Shown: positions 1-12,200 of the stretch, one piece after another
Numbering within the stretch: position 1 is the stretch's first letter
How the letters are laid out: each line of letters starts with the position of its first letter
NCBI RefSeq assembly: GCF_027887165.1
Contig: NC_077227.1
Coordinates: forward strand, 439,075,612-439,139,611
Direction of reading: 5' to 3'
DNA length: 64,000 nt
Source of the DNA: Monodelphis domestica
Taxonomy: Eukaryota; Chordata; Mammalia; Didelphimorphia; Didelphidae
The notes under the pieces: generated by a model
Databases searched by the model: none
Seen by the model: only the letters and a program-made list of their open reading frames with translations
What the model was told of the DNA's origin: nothing
Translations under genes and position numbers: made by a program

Positions 1-1416
1 AGGAAGAGCTGTGAAGGGGCTGATAGTTTTGGCAATGAAGACATCATTTGTATCTTTGGGGATAGCAACATCAGGTGAATGATGAGGTCAGAAGGTAGAT
101 TTCATAGGCTTTAGAAGCTGGTGAGAAAAGGGAAAATAAAGACATTGAGAATGAACCATAGAAGGCCTTCTCAAGATGTTTAGTTAAGAAAGGGAGGATA
201 AATATAAAACGATATCTATTAAGTCACAAAATGGTTGATATAGATGGGGAGAACACCCACATTGATAAATTCACAGATCATCAAAATAGTAGATAGTATA
301 ATATGTGTTTCAGTTCAGTATTACATAATTATCTTTAGATAATAATTTAATATGTGGCATTAGCCATAGGCTTTCTAATGTCCTTAAGGCTATTTTTTCA
401 GTTTAAACATTAAAATTTATGTCAAGAAGGGCACTATTAATAACAATAAGTACTGATTAACTTTTAGACAGTTCTAAGAATCTAAAACCTTAAGGAAGGA
501 ACCTCAAGAGACCAAGTTATATAACTTCCTGCCTTCAGCTAGGCAAATCCTAATACCATAGGATTTTAAAGCTTAGAGAGATTAACTAATCAACAGGCAC
601 TTATTAAGGCACCTACTAAATGCCAGGCAACTTGCAAGGCACTGGAGATAAAAAGTAAAAAAGTAAAAGAATCCTTGCTTTTGAGAAATTTACATCCTTT
701 AATTAGAAACAACATGTCATATATAAGTAGATACATGATATATAGTAAGTAAATATGAGGCATTTTCAGGGGAAAGGAGAGGATTATAAAAGGTCTCATG
801 TAAGAGAAGATAGTGTTCAATGTTTGGAAGTGTGGGATTTTATGAAGAAATGAGAGAATATATTCCAGAAATGGAAGCTAGCATGGAGACAAGAGATAGC
901 TTGTGTGGATGAGGAAGTTAAAATCGAATACCTTTTCTCAATCCTCCTCCTTGATCGAAGCCTTTCACACTATTGAACACTGCTGTATTGAACACTGTTT
1001 CTCCTGTTCATATCCCATCCTCTAGCTGGGTGGTTTGGCAAGCTTTTTACTTTCTCTCATAAATTTAAAAAAAAAAGGGTAAAAAGAATGGTAGGATTTG
1101 TGTTTCTCAAGTCTTTCCCTTCTCCAATCCATTCTCAACACAGATGCCAAGGTAATATTCTAAAAGCCAAGGACTATAACCCCTACTCAACGAATTCCAG
1201 GGGCTTCCTATAGAATCAAATATACACCTCTATTAGGTATTTCTCTTCTCTCCCAACTACATTTCTAGGCTTACTATGTTATTCCTCTTCATTTACTCTA
1301 CTGTCTAGTCAAACTGCCCTCCCCATAATAATTTGAGAGGGTAGAGGAGACAATAGGGTTGTTGTTGTTGTTTTTTTAAGTTGGGGAGACCTGGTGCCAT
1401 TTGTAGGCAGTAGGAA

Positions 1417-1457
<41 letters not shown>

Positions 1458-1660
1458 AGAGAGAGAGAGACAGAGACAGATAGAGACAGAGACAGAGACT
1501 AAAGACTAGAATGTGGGAAGTTTACTAGAGGAGACAGGAGGGTCTGGAATCAAGAAGAGCAAGTTGCCTTTGGCAAGAAGAGATAGCTCTTTATCAGTTT
1601 CTTCTAGAAAATGGTGTCAAAGAAGAAAAAAATTGAGAGTTATGTTAAAGAGTTTTGAGA
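1..1660. repeat. Mosaic of old L2 LINE fragments
   Basis: The stretch reads as several L2 pieces in both orientations. About 1-230 and 1375-1600 resemble the L2 reverse-transcriptase region in antisense (phrases such as tttgtaggcagtaggaaa and gaatgatgaggtcagaagg). About 590-790 resembles the L2 3' end in antisense (cttattaaggcacctacta). About 930-1330 resembles L2 in sense. No intact reading frame remains. No host gene is visible here; this is the DNA downstream of the cyclin gene. Assignment is from remembered consensus, so the edges are approximate. Confidence 0.6.
1421..1500. repeat. (TG)n followed by (GA)n/(GACA)n microsatellite
   Basis: About 17 TG units run directly into GA and GAGACA units. 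It lies inside an antisense L2 fragment. Confidence 0.95.
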
Positions 1661-1744
1661 TATATGGCAAGAGAGGAGGAAGGTCCCTGAAAATAACTTT
1701 TATTTTTTCTTTCTCAAAGTATGAGACAATATTAAAAATAACTG

Positions 1745-1895
1745 CTGACCCCCTTCATCTTACTGAACAGGAAACTGGAAGCCCCAAAAAGTGAAATGAG
1801 CTTCCCAAATTATACAAGGAAAAGCCTTGAACAGAATCAAGATTCAAACCCAGGGTCCTTGCCTATGACTATTCCTATTTGACTAATGAAGCTGC
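1745..1895 (-). repeat. MIR/THER1 SINE, antisense
   Basis: The order of an inverted MIR is seen: a decayed tail (gaacaggaaactggaagcc), then the antisense box around gattcaaacccagggtcc. Old and diverged. Confidence 0.6.
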
Positions 1896-1899
1896 AGTA

Positions 1900-2130
1900 A
1901 GGAAACAAACTTTTCCTGATCCCACCCACTCAAGTGTTCTCTCCTGCCTATAATTTTAGAGATTATGTTTCCATACCTCTCATGAACTGGTTTATTTTAT
2001 TATTAATTTGTAGTCATGTCTTCTCTCCCCAAACTGAGTGGGAGTTTCTTGAGAGTCGACTTTATTTTTTCATTTTGAGATTCCCACAGTATCCCCATAC
2101 AGGACCACTCCAATGGGCATGTTTTTTTGA
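1900..2130 (+). repeat. L2 3'-end fragment
   Basis: Contains the L2-terminal phrasing ctgagtgggagtttcttgagagt followed by a pyrimidine-rich piece, and continues into a short antisense MIR tail to about 2200. No gene is visible. Confidence 0.45.
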
Positions 2131-2280
2131 GCTCTGAAAATGTTGAGGAACTTGCCCAGGATTATGTAGCTAAGTGGTATAATAGGGACTAGAAATTAGT
2201 TATTCTGTTCCCCCTCCCTACCTCCCTGCACAGTGATCAGAAAGGGTGTTGAGGCAAGACTCTTGTAATGAATGAGGGCA

Positions 2281-2318
2281 TGTATGTGTGTGTGTGTGTG
2301 TGTGTGTGTTGTGTGTGC
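2281..2318. repeat. (TG)n microsatellite
   Basis: Nearly pure TG dinucleotides with one TT break. It lies about 250 bp beyond the proposed poly(A) site of the cyclin gene. Confidence 0.95.
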
Positions 2319-2490
2319 ACATTTTTTTGAGGGGCATCCTTCATTGGTATTAGGTCTTTTTGATTTGTCATCTTGGTAAAAGGGGGAGGAAAAAGTAATT
2401 CCTCAACTTGTTGGTCAACATTAAGTACAGTTCACTGTAGAAAGATAAAGACAAGCTACCAACTAGGCACTCAAGACTTTGCCTAATGGA

Positions 2491-2498
2491 TAGCAGCA
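2491..2498 (-). promoter_or_regulatory. Possible third miR-15/16 8-mer
   Basis: A third minus-strand TGCTGCTA lies about 80 bases beyond the distal AATAAA. It is functional only if transcripts read through to an undetected later poly(A) site; otherwise it is chance. Confidence 0.3.
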
Positions 2499-2575
2499 AG
2501 GGCAACAAAGTTTACTTTCAACTCCAATTAATTAGACAAAGTTTCCGCAAGACCAACTGCCTTTGAGACAGTAAC

Positions 2576-2581
2576 TTTATT
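2576..2581 (-). terminator. CCNE1: Poly(A) signal AATAAA, distal
   Basis: On the minus strand the sequence is CATTTCAATAAAGTTACTG. It lies 513 bases past the stop codon, a plausible 3'UTR length. Confidence 0.6.
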
Positions 2582-2598
2582 GAAATGAAATAGCTCTA

Positions 2599-2606
2599 TA
2601 GCAGCA
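2599..2606 (-). promoter_or_regulatory. CCNE1: miR-15/16 family 8-mer target site (second)
   Basis: Minus-strand TGCTGCTA again, just before the distal AATAAA. It is present only if the long 3'UTR is used. Confidence 0.6.
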
Positions 2607-2803
2607 ATTTACATATTGCAAGGGTTAAAAAGAAAAGCGTTATGTCAAATTAATATTGCGGAAAAGGCAAGCTACCCTCCACAGCTAGTTGCAACTATTG
2701 CAATATAATGCTAATAGTTAGGAATTCATGCATTAAATGTGATTAATAACCCTAGGGTACCAAAGCAGAGGCCAGAAAGAGTTATACTTAATTTCAAGGC
2801 TTT

Positions 2804-2809
2804 TTTATT
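2804..2809 (-). terminator. CCNE1: Poly(A) signal AATAAA, proximal
   Basis: Minus-strand ACAATAAAAAAGCC, 285 bases past the stop. It would give a shorter 3'UTR retaining only the 2840-2847 miR-15/16 site. Confidence 0.5.
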
Positions 2810-2839
2810 GTATGAATGGTTGACCAAGTATCACCCTCC

Positions 2840-2847
2840 TAGCAGCA
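2840..2847 (-). promoter_or_regulatory. CCNE1: miR-15/16 family 8-mer target site (first)
   Basis: Minus-strand TGCTGCTA is a full 8-mer match to the miR-15/16/195 seed. CCNE1 is a well-established miR-15/16 target in human. This site precedes both candidate poly(A) signals, so every isoform would carry it. Confidence 0.65.
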
Positions 2848-3093
2848 TCTGGAGCACTCGTTGGTGTTCTATAGGTGGTTGGTGTACTTGACCCCCTTTT
2901 TTAAAACGTGTGTTCCATAAAAACACTACTTCCGCCCCAGTCCCTTCTAAGAAGCTTCTGTTATGAAAAAGAAATGCATGTTCCCATCTACAAATCTGTA
3001 AAAGCTAACAAATCCCCCAGGCAGCAGTCAACGGAGCAGAGCTTAGAGCAGGCACTTCAGCAAATTCATTTCTGATTAGAAGTGTTGGAAAAT

Positions 3094-3204
3094 TCACTCC
3101 TGCTCTTTGCTAGGTTTCTTATCACTCTGTGGTGGTGTGAGGACTCCAGAGGGAGCAGACACTTTCTCATCAGCCAGAATGGCTTGCTTTTCATAAGCTC
3201 TGTC
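3094..3204 (-). CDS. CCNE1: CCNE1 last coding exon: C-terminal FBW7 degron
   Basis: Acceptor TTTTAG at 3206-3205. Encodes residues 697-732, beginning DRAYEKQA and ending KEQE-stop. Contains SGVLTPPQS, equivalent to human SGLLTPPQS, whose phosphorylated Thr380/Ser384 is read by the SCF-FBW7 ubiquitin ligase. Turnover control therefore looks intact despite the altered N-terminus. Confidence 0.95.
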   Translation of the reverse strand, partial: DRAYEKQAILADEKVSAPSGVLTPPQSDKKPSKEQE

Positions 3205-6200
3205 CTAAAATAAGACCAAAGGAGATAAATGTCAATGGTAAAAAAAAGTATCCTTTTGACTTAATATTTATTTACCAGTTGCTGAAGTGCAGCCACACAA
3301 TAATGTTTAAATTCTATTATGCTTTCAAAACTGCCCCTTATAGTAAGGTGGTTGAACAAATAAATGTTACTTCTGAGTAAAATCAGTCTTACATTCAGAA
3401 GTGATAATGTGGGGGTACGAATGGGCTGCTTTTAAAAGGGGAAAATGATCAATTTCATATTATCATAATAATGTACATCCAGAATTAGGTTCAGTTCCTC
3501 AGTGAATTTTTTCCCTCAACTGATTTCCTAAAAATCTACTTTAAGCTCACAAAAATATAAAGTGATGAGCCTCCTTCTACGATTTTTAAAAAAAGAATTA
3601 AATTGGTGGATATCTTTCTGGGATATTTACATATGGTCTGATTTGGGTAAAGGGACTACATGGACTGGAGAATGGTCACTTCTAGTAGGATGTCCTATTT
3701 TGTCATGAGAAAACATAAAGGTTATTACTGACCAGCAAGTTTATGGTGTTCACATGAGTTTGAATGTTGTGCATGTCTTCACTAGGAACACCCTTGAAAT
3801 ATTTGAGCCTGGCACCTCCTACTTCCTTTACAGCCATAGCAAATGGGACCATCCACTTCACGCACTCCTCTACTTCTGGCCAATCAAAGCCTAGAAAGTA
3901 AAGTGAAAATTGTGCTCGATCTAAAGCTTACACGAGGACATGTCAAGTTTATATATATATATATACTTCAACTTCATTTGAAATCCAACTTACCTGAAAC
4001 TTTTTTCATTATCTCAGTGGAAGAGAAATGATACAGGGCAGATGCAGCCAGCACTCCATAAGTAAAGTCAAAGCAGCCCATATCCAGGATGCAGACATCT
4101 AAAAGCTACAGAGGGGGCCAAAAACATGATAGAAAACAAGCCAGTATGTCAATAAACACAACCCTATGAAATTTACTCAAGATGGATGGAACGCCACACA
4201 AAATGGGATGAGTGGTATGTGCTGGGACTTACCTCAGCAACTTGCACAAAGATTTGCTGAGGATATTGTGGCATGAGCACTTCTTCATACAGGTCATTGA
4301 GATAAGCCACCTGCATGTATACATTTAACCAGGACACAAGTGTCATGGGGCTTAAACGCCACTTCAGAGCCTAGAATAAAATAGAAGGAGGAAAGGAGGA
4401 GGCAAATTAGAGGTCAACAGCAAAACCAAGGATAATGGAGTACCCTGGCATGCAGTGGTAGACTGCCATACAAATAATCGACCACCTTCAGAGTTACAAT
4501 ATGTCCACATAGAGGTCATTACTTAATTTAGAGAATATGATAATTAGGTATACAATTGAAGATGAATCAAATGCAAATAGGCAATTGCTTTCATCCTTGA
4601 AGAAATTCTCCATGAAGATTGAGCAGAAAATGTTTTATAAATCATTAGTAACTTACCTTCATAATGATTAATTCCATGGTAAGAATCTCTTCTTCTGTAC
4701 AAGCTCCATCTGTCACATAAGCAAACTGGTACAGCTTTGGTGGATAGATTTCCTGAAAGAAAAAAAAATGAAAGAAAATCATCATTACCATCAAAGCCAA
4801 ACACTGATATCTCTATGCCATAGTGTCTATTCAAATACCCTATTATCTGCTTTTGCTGAACCAACAGAAGTACAAAAACACAAAGATTTCTATCTCTGAC
4901 TCATATATTTGGAATCCTAGCATCTTTAAATGGTTAATTCATAGCAATATGTACATGATAAATATAAGAGCCCAACAGTAGTCAAGATGCAAATGAAAAT
5001 CTGAAAGAAATTAATGAACTATGCTTGCTACCATATACCTTTAGAGCAATTTTTTTTGCCCCCTTAATGATCCTAGTTTCCCATTTAAAAGTTGGACTGT
5101 AACTTAACCCAAGTTGCCAAGATTAAGACTGTTTGCTCCATCCAAACCATATTATTAGCCCAAAAGTAGGGTACTTTCCATACTATAAAAAAAAAATAGT
5201 CTGTATTCTAAATATGAACAGATTTCCTACCTCATTGAAGCATACATCTAGTACTAACATAAAAACTTGAACAAGTTTTACCTCAAGTTTGGCAGCTATA
5301 AATAATGAGGTAATCCCAATAAGCTGCAAAAGGGTTTTTGTAATATTTCGCTGTGTTGCCATATATCGATCAAAGAAGTCTTGTGCCAAGTAATACGTCT
5401 CCCTGTGAAGTTTATAGACTTCAGACACCTGAAAAAATAGTTAATAAGTTTTAGTACATTTACCTGAAAGAATGTTTTTCATGGACTTTCAATGTTTTAC
5501 TTTTAGACAAAACAGCAAAAACAAAAGTACTGACACATTTGCTTTTCTCCACTCTAACCCATAAGGGTACTTATTTATAGAACTTGAGCCTTAGTTAATA
5601 TGGTCCAACTCTTCTAAGTTCTACATATAGGTTCATTACTTAGAGAACAAAATAATTGTTTTCAAGAGAGAACCCCTTAAGTAATTCCCACAAAAAATTA
5701 TCAACCCCTAAAAATTAAACCTTAAAAACATTTTGGCTTGAGTATCACATACCATATATGGTTTATGGTTTAAAGAGTAAAAAGTTAAATAAACATCAGG
5801 ATACAGTCATTTAAAGACAACATTCTAAGGCACAAAGTCAGACTTCAGAGGCATCATAGTACAGTAGAAATATCAATGGATCAAGAGGAGACCCTGTCAC
5901 TTACTCCGTGAATGTGTCTGTATCCTCATTTGAAAAACAGGGAAAACTTCCCAGCCTAACTGGTTGTTGTGAGGAGTTTATGAGAATCTCTGTGAAGTTG
6001 CTCTGTAAATGATAATTTGCTAGACAAATGTAAGGGATCATCACAAAAGCTAATAATGCACACTAAGTCTTTCTAGGAATAGCATATGCCAACATTAACA
6101 TGTTAATGTTTGGAAATTTGGTTAGGCAAGAATCTAAATTGTATATAAGCAAAGGGTCTATATATATGGGGGGAGGGGAGAGGGTAATTGAAAGAATAAG

Positions 6201-9200
6201 GAGACAGAAATTGGTGTAAGCAAAATAAGTTTGTGAAAATTCCTTTAGCAGGCCTGGCACCATTTCTAATGATTAGGATAAACTAATATTCCTGGCCAAT
6301 ATTCAAGTTCCACCATTATATTTTAGAACAGAAGTAAAACCTAACTTTAGAAATGAAACTATTGTTTATAAGACAAACTTTCAGATATCCTTCACTAAGC
6401 TCAAAATATAGCACCTGCCAGTAACAGTATGGGCACCTTTTTCATATGCAAAAATCACAGTTGTGATCAGAATTAGGTTTCTTAACTTCTCTGACTTTTA
6501 AACTATTACTTATTGTGAGAAACCCAGAAGAAGCTGAATTGGTAACATAGTTAAAAGCTGTAGTAAACTTTTAACAATAGAAATGTTTGTTCTAGAGACA
6601 AATTAGAAAAGAAAAACAGAATTACTTTGATGTCCATGTTTTGGAAATGAGAAAGGAAATGAATACTCCATGGATTCAAAAAAGAACCAGAATACCAAAT
6701 TCAAAGAATTCTTTGTGAATGAGAAAAATGTGATCATCCTACTTGCTTATACCATACTGTCACAGTTAATGCCAATAGCCAAACTCACCTCCATCATCCA
6801 ATCCAGAAGAATGGATCGCATTCTTGGCTGTAGAGAAGGATGTCTCTCCATGAAGTTCTTATCCCTCAGGTATACCTGTTCTTTACTTAACATAATTTTC
6901 CAAACCTCATCTCTATTTGCCCAGCTATAAAAAATGAAACACTTGTTAGTGTGCCTAAAAGTTAGTAAAAGGCAAGTTGTAGTGAAAGAGATAAAGGCAT
7001 AGAGGCAAGTGTGGCAGGTTAAATACTTACCCCAATAATGGTAATGGTGTAGCTCTATGTTGGGAGAAATTGTGAGTTGGCATATTAGAATTAGGTAGTG
7101 ATGGCTCATCCCCTCCTTTGTCAGGTGTGAGAATCACTGACCAGGGATTTCTGAGAAAAGCCTGTTCAAGGAAAACATCCTTTTAGGTAATGGGTCACTC
7201 AGAATGATTCTCAATACAGAGAATATTAATGATTTTTTATATCTGACTATTCATTAAAAAAATTTCACACCACAGGAAAAATGTGTTAGTTTCATTATCT
7301 TAATTAAAGCAGAATCCTACATTTTGTAGGTAAAAAGGAAATGAATACAAGTCTAGATGAGGGATTTTTAACCTTTTTGGCAATCAGGCAAGACTATGGA
7401 CCCCTTCCTAGAGTTTTGTTCTTTAGCATATAAAATAAAGAGGATTACAAAAGAAATAAATTACATTGAAATATACTCATCAAAATATTTAACAATTCAT
7501 AAACTCAGTGAAACCTGTTCAGAGATCCCATATTAAGAACCCCTTGTCTAGATTAATCTCAAAAATTCATTAGTTTTGTCTTTCACCTAGCAAGCACCAT
7601 CTATTTACAATTTCTTTCCTGGACACATTCTTCATTCCCTTTTGTACCATTTTATAAAAGATTTCTGGGCTTTTGATTTTACTTATCTAAAAAAAGATTT
7701 ACTTATATAAAGTTGCAGACCACTTTACAAGAACATTACCATTTTAAATAGAGAAGAAAAAAAGAGACAAAGTAAATCTATTCTACAACAAGATATTTGC
7801 TTTAATCTGGCTCTCTATATTCAAGACTATGAAAATAAAATTGCCCAAACCAAACTAACTTGCCAACTTTTGCAGTAGCAAGTTTGAAATAAAAATGTAT
7901 CAATTGCTGCACCTTTCATATTCAGGATAGAGGTAACTAGCATACCTTTTTAGGTAGCTACCTATTATATCTCTCTTAAATTGAAAGTCTGTTTCTGAAT
8001 GTTTTGTATAGAACATGTTTTATATGGAACAATGTATCTGTTCTATATTTGTAAAGTACTAAAAAAAATACTAAAAAAAACTCTTGAAAGAATCAAAATG
8101 CTTGACACATTTAAAGTACTATTCTATTTTTAAGGAAAATAAAATAAGAAATAAATCTAGCATTGTGAGAACAAAAATTAATGCCTTCTATAAAAACCAT
8201 AAAAACAGAAAACCAAAACATTAAAGACCACCTTTGCAGTCTAAATGTATCCCAAATGTTATAGTGGTCTCAGCTGAAGTGCTGGAATACTTGATTTCTA
8301 TTCAAATATGGAAAGTTTTAGCAAAGTTTGAGTTGCATTAAGACTTGTTTTGTTAAGTTACCATATTTAATTTCTGGCCTTACAAATAATTTTAGACCCA
8401 ATTTTAGAAACTCCTCTCCCACTTTTTTTTGTTATTGTTTAACAAAGCAGCCATCTTACTGAAAATGTCAGTCAATTATGCCAGCATGGAAAGACTGTGG
8501 GAAATTACCAATCTTCTATTTCTTAATTGTCTTAATAAGGAGGGCAGTTATTTCTATTCTTTCTATTTATTAACGAGGGCAGTTATTAATGTTTAATATA
8601 GAATATTGAGATGATTGTAAATAAATGAAATCTAGTTTCTGGCTCAAAAGTAGTGTTGGTTAGGTAATAATTGATATTTTTTCAACACATTTTGCCTACC
8701 ATCCATTTTTCACTTGGGCTGCTTGTGCACTTTTCAAGCTGTTAAGATTATCTAATTTATAATCAAGCCCCCTTGCTCCTTATAAAATATAATTTCTTAC
8801 TCTGGAGCAGGAGAGCTCTAGACATTCAAGACTTCTCATCACAGCTCATGGGGTAACTTGTGTGAGAAAGGAAACCTCTCCCAATTAGTCTTTACCACTG
8901 TGCTGGTAGCAACTCGATTATTCAAGAGGCACATTAAGAGTGCTCTAAATTAATTTTACTGTTCTATCATTGGACCTGAAATCTTGTTTTGAGGGCACAA
9001 TCACAGTGCTATCTTCTCTGATCATGTAATTGACAATACTAAGAAAAGGCCATTGTAGATAAGCTGGCAGCCATTTTTAAACTACAAGTCAGGGAAGAGT
9101 TACAAGAGACCCAAGAACCCAAGAATACCTTAATTCTTCTCTAGAGGAGATATCTTACAGAAGAACTAGGTAAAGCAACAACACTACAACACTTCATGAA

Positions 9201-12200
9201 TTATACCCTAAAGATATACCTAACTTTTAAAGAGAGATTAGCCCAAATTCAAGAGGAGAGTTAGAGAAAGGACCATCTCTAATTCTTCATATATTTTCAA
9301 CTGAATAAGGCTCAGAAAAAAATCATATAAAATTTTTAGGTTTTTAGGGAATAATCAGAAAGCTAAGGTAATGTTCTAATGAAAAAAAATGGGATTCAGG
9401 GCTATAAAAATTTTGTGGCAACATGATGGATGTACTATTTTAGTCTTAGAACTTAATAAAATTACTACTAATATTTAGTAGAGGACCTGAAGATCAATAT
9501 TATACTAAGACTAGATATGGTTGTGATGAAGCAGTTTTTCAAAGATGGTATTACTAATGACATTTAAAGATAGTTCACAGTAACCTGTTTGTTATTCTTT
9601 TAATGAATTATAATAAATAATGCACTTATTTCAGCAGGTCAATAATTATTAACTTTTTAAAAGAATGATTATATTCATAAGCTGACTAAAGATTTCAATT
9701 ATATATCCAAATTCTAGCTTCACAAATTCATATCAAAGGCATTCTTCCCTAAGTAGGCTGATGAACTCAGATATCACTATATTTATAAAATAAATAGGAA
9801 TCTGTTCTGAGGATGTGGAAAATTATGATAAACCCTTAAAACATCTATGGCAGGGAATTGATACAAGTAAATTCAGTATGTATGACTATTCATATACCAC
9901 TGCTATGTGACCAGTTGAGATAAGATAGATAAACTAGATTATCTCAGATGAAGTATTATAAAGTACTTTGCCATTAGAACATGTTATATAGAGGCAAGAT
10001 ATTATCACATTCTAGTAATATATCAAAGGGCAAAAGACATGCTTAATTTGTTTCTCATTTAAGAAGTGGAAACATTTTTAAGTGTTTAAATTTTACAATA
10101 AATAACTAACCTAGTACCCACTCTTGCTGCTCTCTCTAAGAAATGAAGATATACCATAGTAGGTACATAAAGATTTTTAGGTGAGAGGGCATAAAACATA
10201 AATTTATTTTCTAATCAAAGAATACCAAATGGAATAGTTTTAAAATGGGGTGATAGCATCCTCATAATTGGGTTTGATTAAAGGATTGACTTAGAGAGGA
10301 TGAGGGAAAATAAAGAGAAAGGAATGACTACTTCTTTTATTAAACTGAAATACTTTTTTTTTTCCAATTGAGGAGAAAGTCATTCATCTCACTTTTCAAT
10401 ATTCAGTGAATCCTGCTAAGGAAGGATTGAATGTGTCTTTTATATTCAACTATGACTACCATTTCACACAATGCTGCCCATCTGTTATGAAGCACTTTAC
10501 TCTTTAAGGTTCCAGCTGCTACCTCTGTTTAGATGCAACACATTGTTCATTATCCTATGAAATGATGTACTGCTCATCCCCAACTTTGCAACACTTAACT
10601 TGGCTTAAATAAATATTCCTAGTCCTGTTCTTTATATGATGTTACAACATATGCCTGGGTCTGGGAGAGAGTGAGAAGTGCTTTCTCTAAATCCAAACTA
10701 TGACTATGGCCACCAGTCATTTCTGGAGATAAAGATAGTTTGGTTTCTTTTCATGATGAGCATCAGGTTTCACAATGTATAATTTTAGTGACTCTTTCTT
10801 AAGGGAAAGGAAAGAGAGACTAGTCACCTGAAATTCTGTAATGAAACATATTAATATATAAAATCTTCTACAAATACTTATACCTATTGAGGTCAGTTCA
10901 AAATCCAGTTGATAGTGACAATTTTAGTTGAGTACTAAATATACATAATAATCACTAGCCTGAAGTGGTGAAGTAGAGTCATCAAGTCACAAACTTAAGT
11001 CATTTTATTTAAGGCTATCATGTGCTTTTTGTAGAAGGAATACAAGAATTCCAAATAGGGAGAAGTCTTCATTTAGAACCTTTCTCTTTCAGAAACCACC
11101 ATTAACCCAATTACCCTGAGCTGTTTGTCCTTTTCCAGAAGATGTCTAAGATATATATTTCTAATTTGGTTTATATGTGAGATTGTACACTGGACAAAGA
11201 GGCTGGAGACCTTGATTTTAGGTCTGTCTGCCAGTATTAGCTTTGTTATCATAGGCAAATCATTTTACTTCTCTAGGACTCAGTTTTCTCTCCAGTAAAG
11301 GGAAATGCTTGAAACAGATGATTGCAAAGATCTTTTCCAGTTTTTATGTGACATCTAAAATCTAAGTGTCCAGAGTATTCCTAATGCGGGGAGAAGGGGT
11401 TGGCAGTCTACAGCTTGTTAAGAGCTGAGAATACATAGTTAGGCAAGGATTACCTTTAATTCAACTTTAATCATAATGAGTGAGGGAGAATAAAAGGGTG
11501 TAGTAAACATGTGATTATATAGTAAAGAGGGAGAAAACTAGAAAATTTAAAAATCTTCTTAATCATTGTCAAGAAATAACAATAATTATGCTTGAGGACT
11601 ATGAAGCTTACCGGTATCCTGACTGCAGTTCTTCCAATTGTTTCCCTTTTGGCCAAAACTTCATCTGGATCCAGCAAAAACTAAATCCAAAAAACACATT
11701 AAGCAAGAGGAAAAAAAACCCAAACAACACAAAACTGTAAGTGTAAAGTTTGATCAAGAGCTGTCTGTTCAAATCTAATCTTTTCTCCCACATTGCCTAA
11801 GTAAGGATCCTTATAGTCCCCGGACACGTGAGGTCTATAGCAGAGAAAGGTTCCCCATATTTTACCTCCCTTGTACTCACCACAGCTACATCTGCCTTTC
11901 TTTTCCTGGAGCGGGAAGAATCTGTTGAACCACTGCCTCTTTGCTCCCTTCCTGAGTCGGTTTCACTCTTCTTATTCTCTTCCTTCCCATCAGGGCTCCT
12001 TTCTTCTCTCCCATCTGCATGCTCATTAAGCCTAGGATTTTCCTTCCCATCAAAGAGCTCACCAGCACTTGGATCTTGTTTGTTATCCGGATTTGGGTCT
12101 TCCCTGCCATCGGGTTTTGGATCTTCCCTGCCATCTGGGGTTGGATTTTCCCTCCTATTGGGTCTTGGTTCATCTGTCCCATCAAAAAGCTCATGGAGAC

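Larger units (their letters stand above)
2556..3093 (-). other. CCNE1: CCNE1 3' untranslated region
   Basis: Starts directly after the TGA stop at 3096-3094 and runs to about 20 bases past an AATAAA at 2581-2576. It contains two 8-base miR-15/16 seed matches, as expected for a cyclin E1 3'UTR. A second AATAAA nearer the stop (2809-2804) would give a shorter form with only one site. The end point is inferred. Confidence 0.65.
7162..11611 (-). other. CCNE1 largest intron (4.45 kb)
   Basis: AT-rich, without a supportable gene. It contains a hAT MITE (7359-7545) and a MIR fragment (about 11175-11360). The block near 8700-9150 is repeat-poor and could hold regulatory DNA, but nothing specific is recognised. 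Confidence 0.8.

Noticed and set aside
3094-7161. Assignment to cyclin E2
   Set aside because: [26 protein letters not shown] and [10 protein letters not shown] are cyclin E1 forms; E2 has TLHRET, RFMLT and ALKWELCP.
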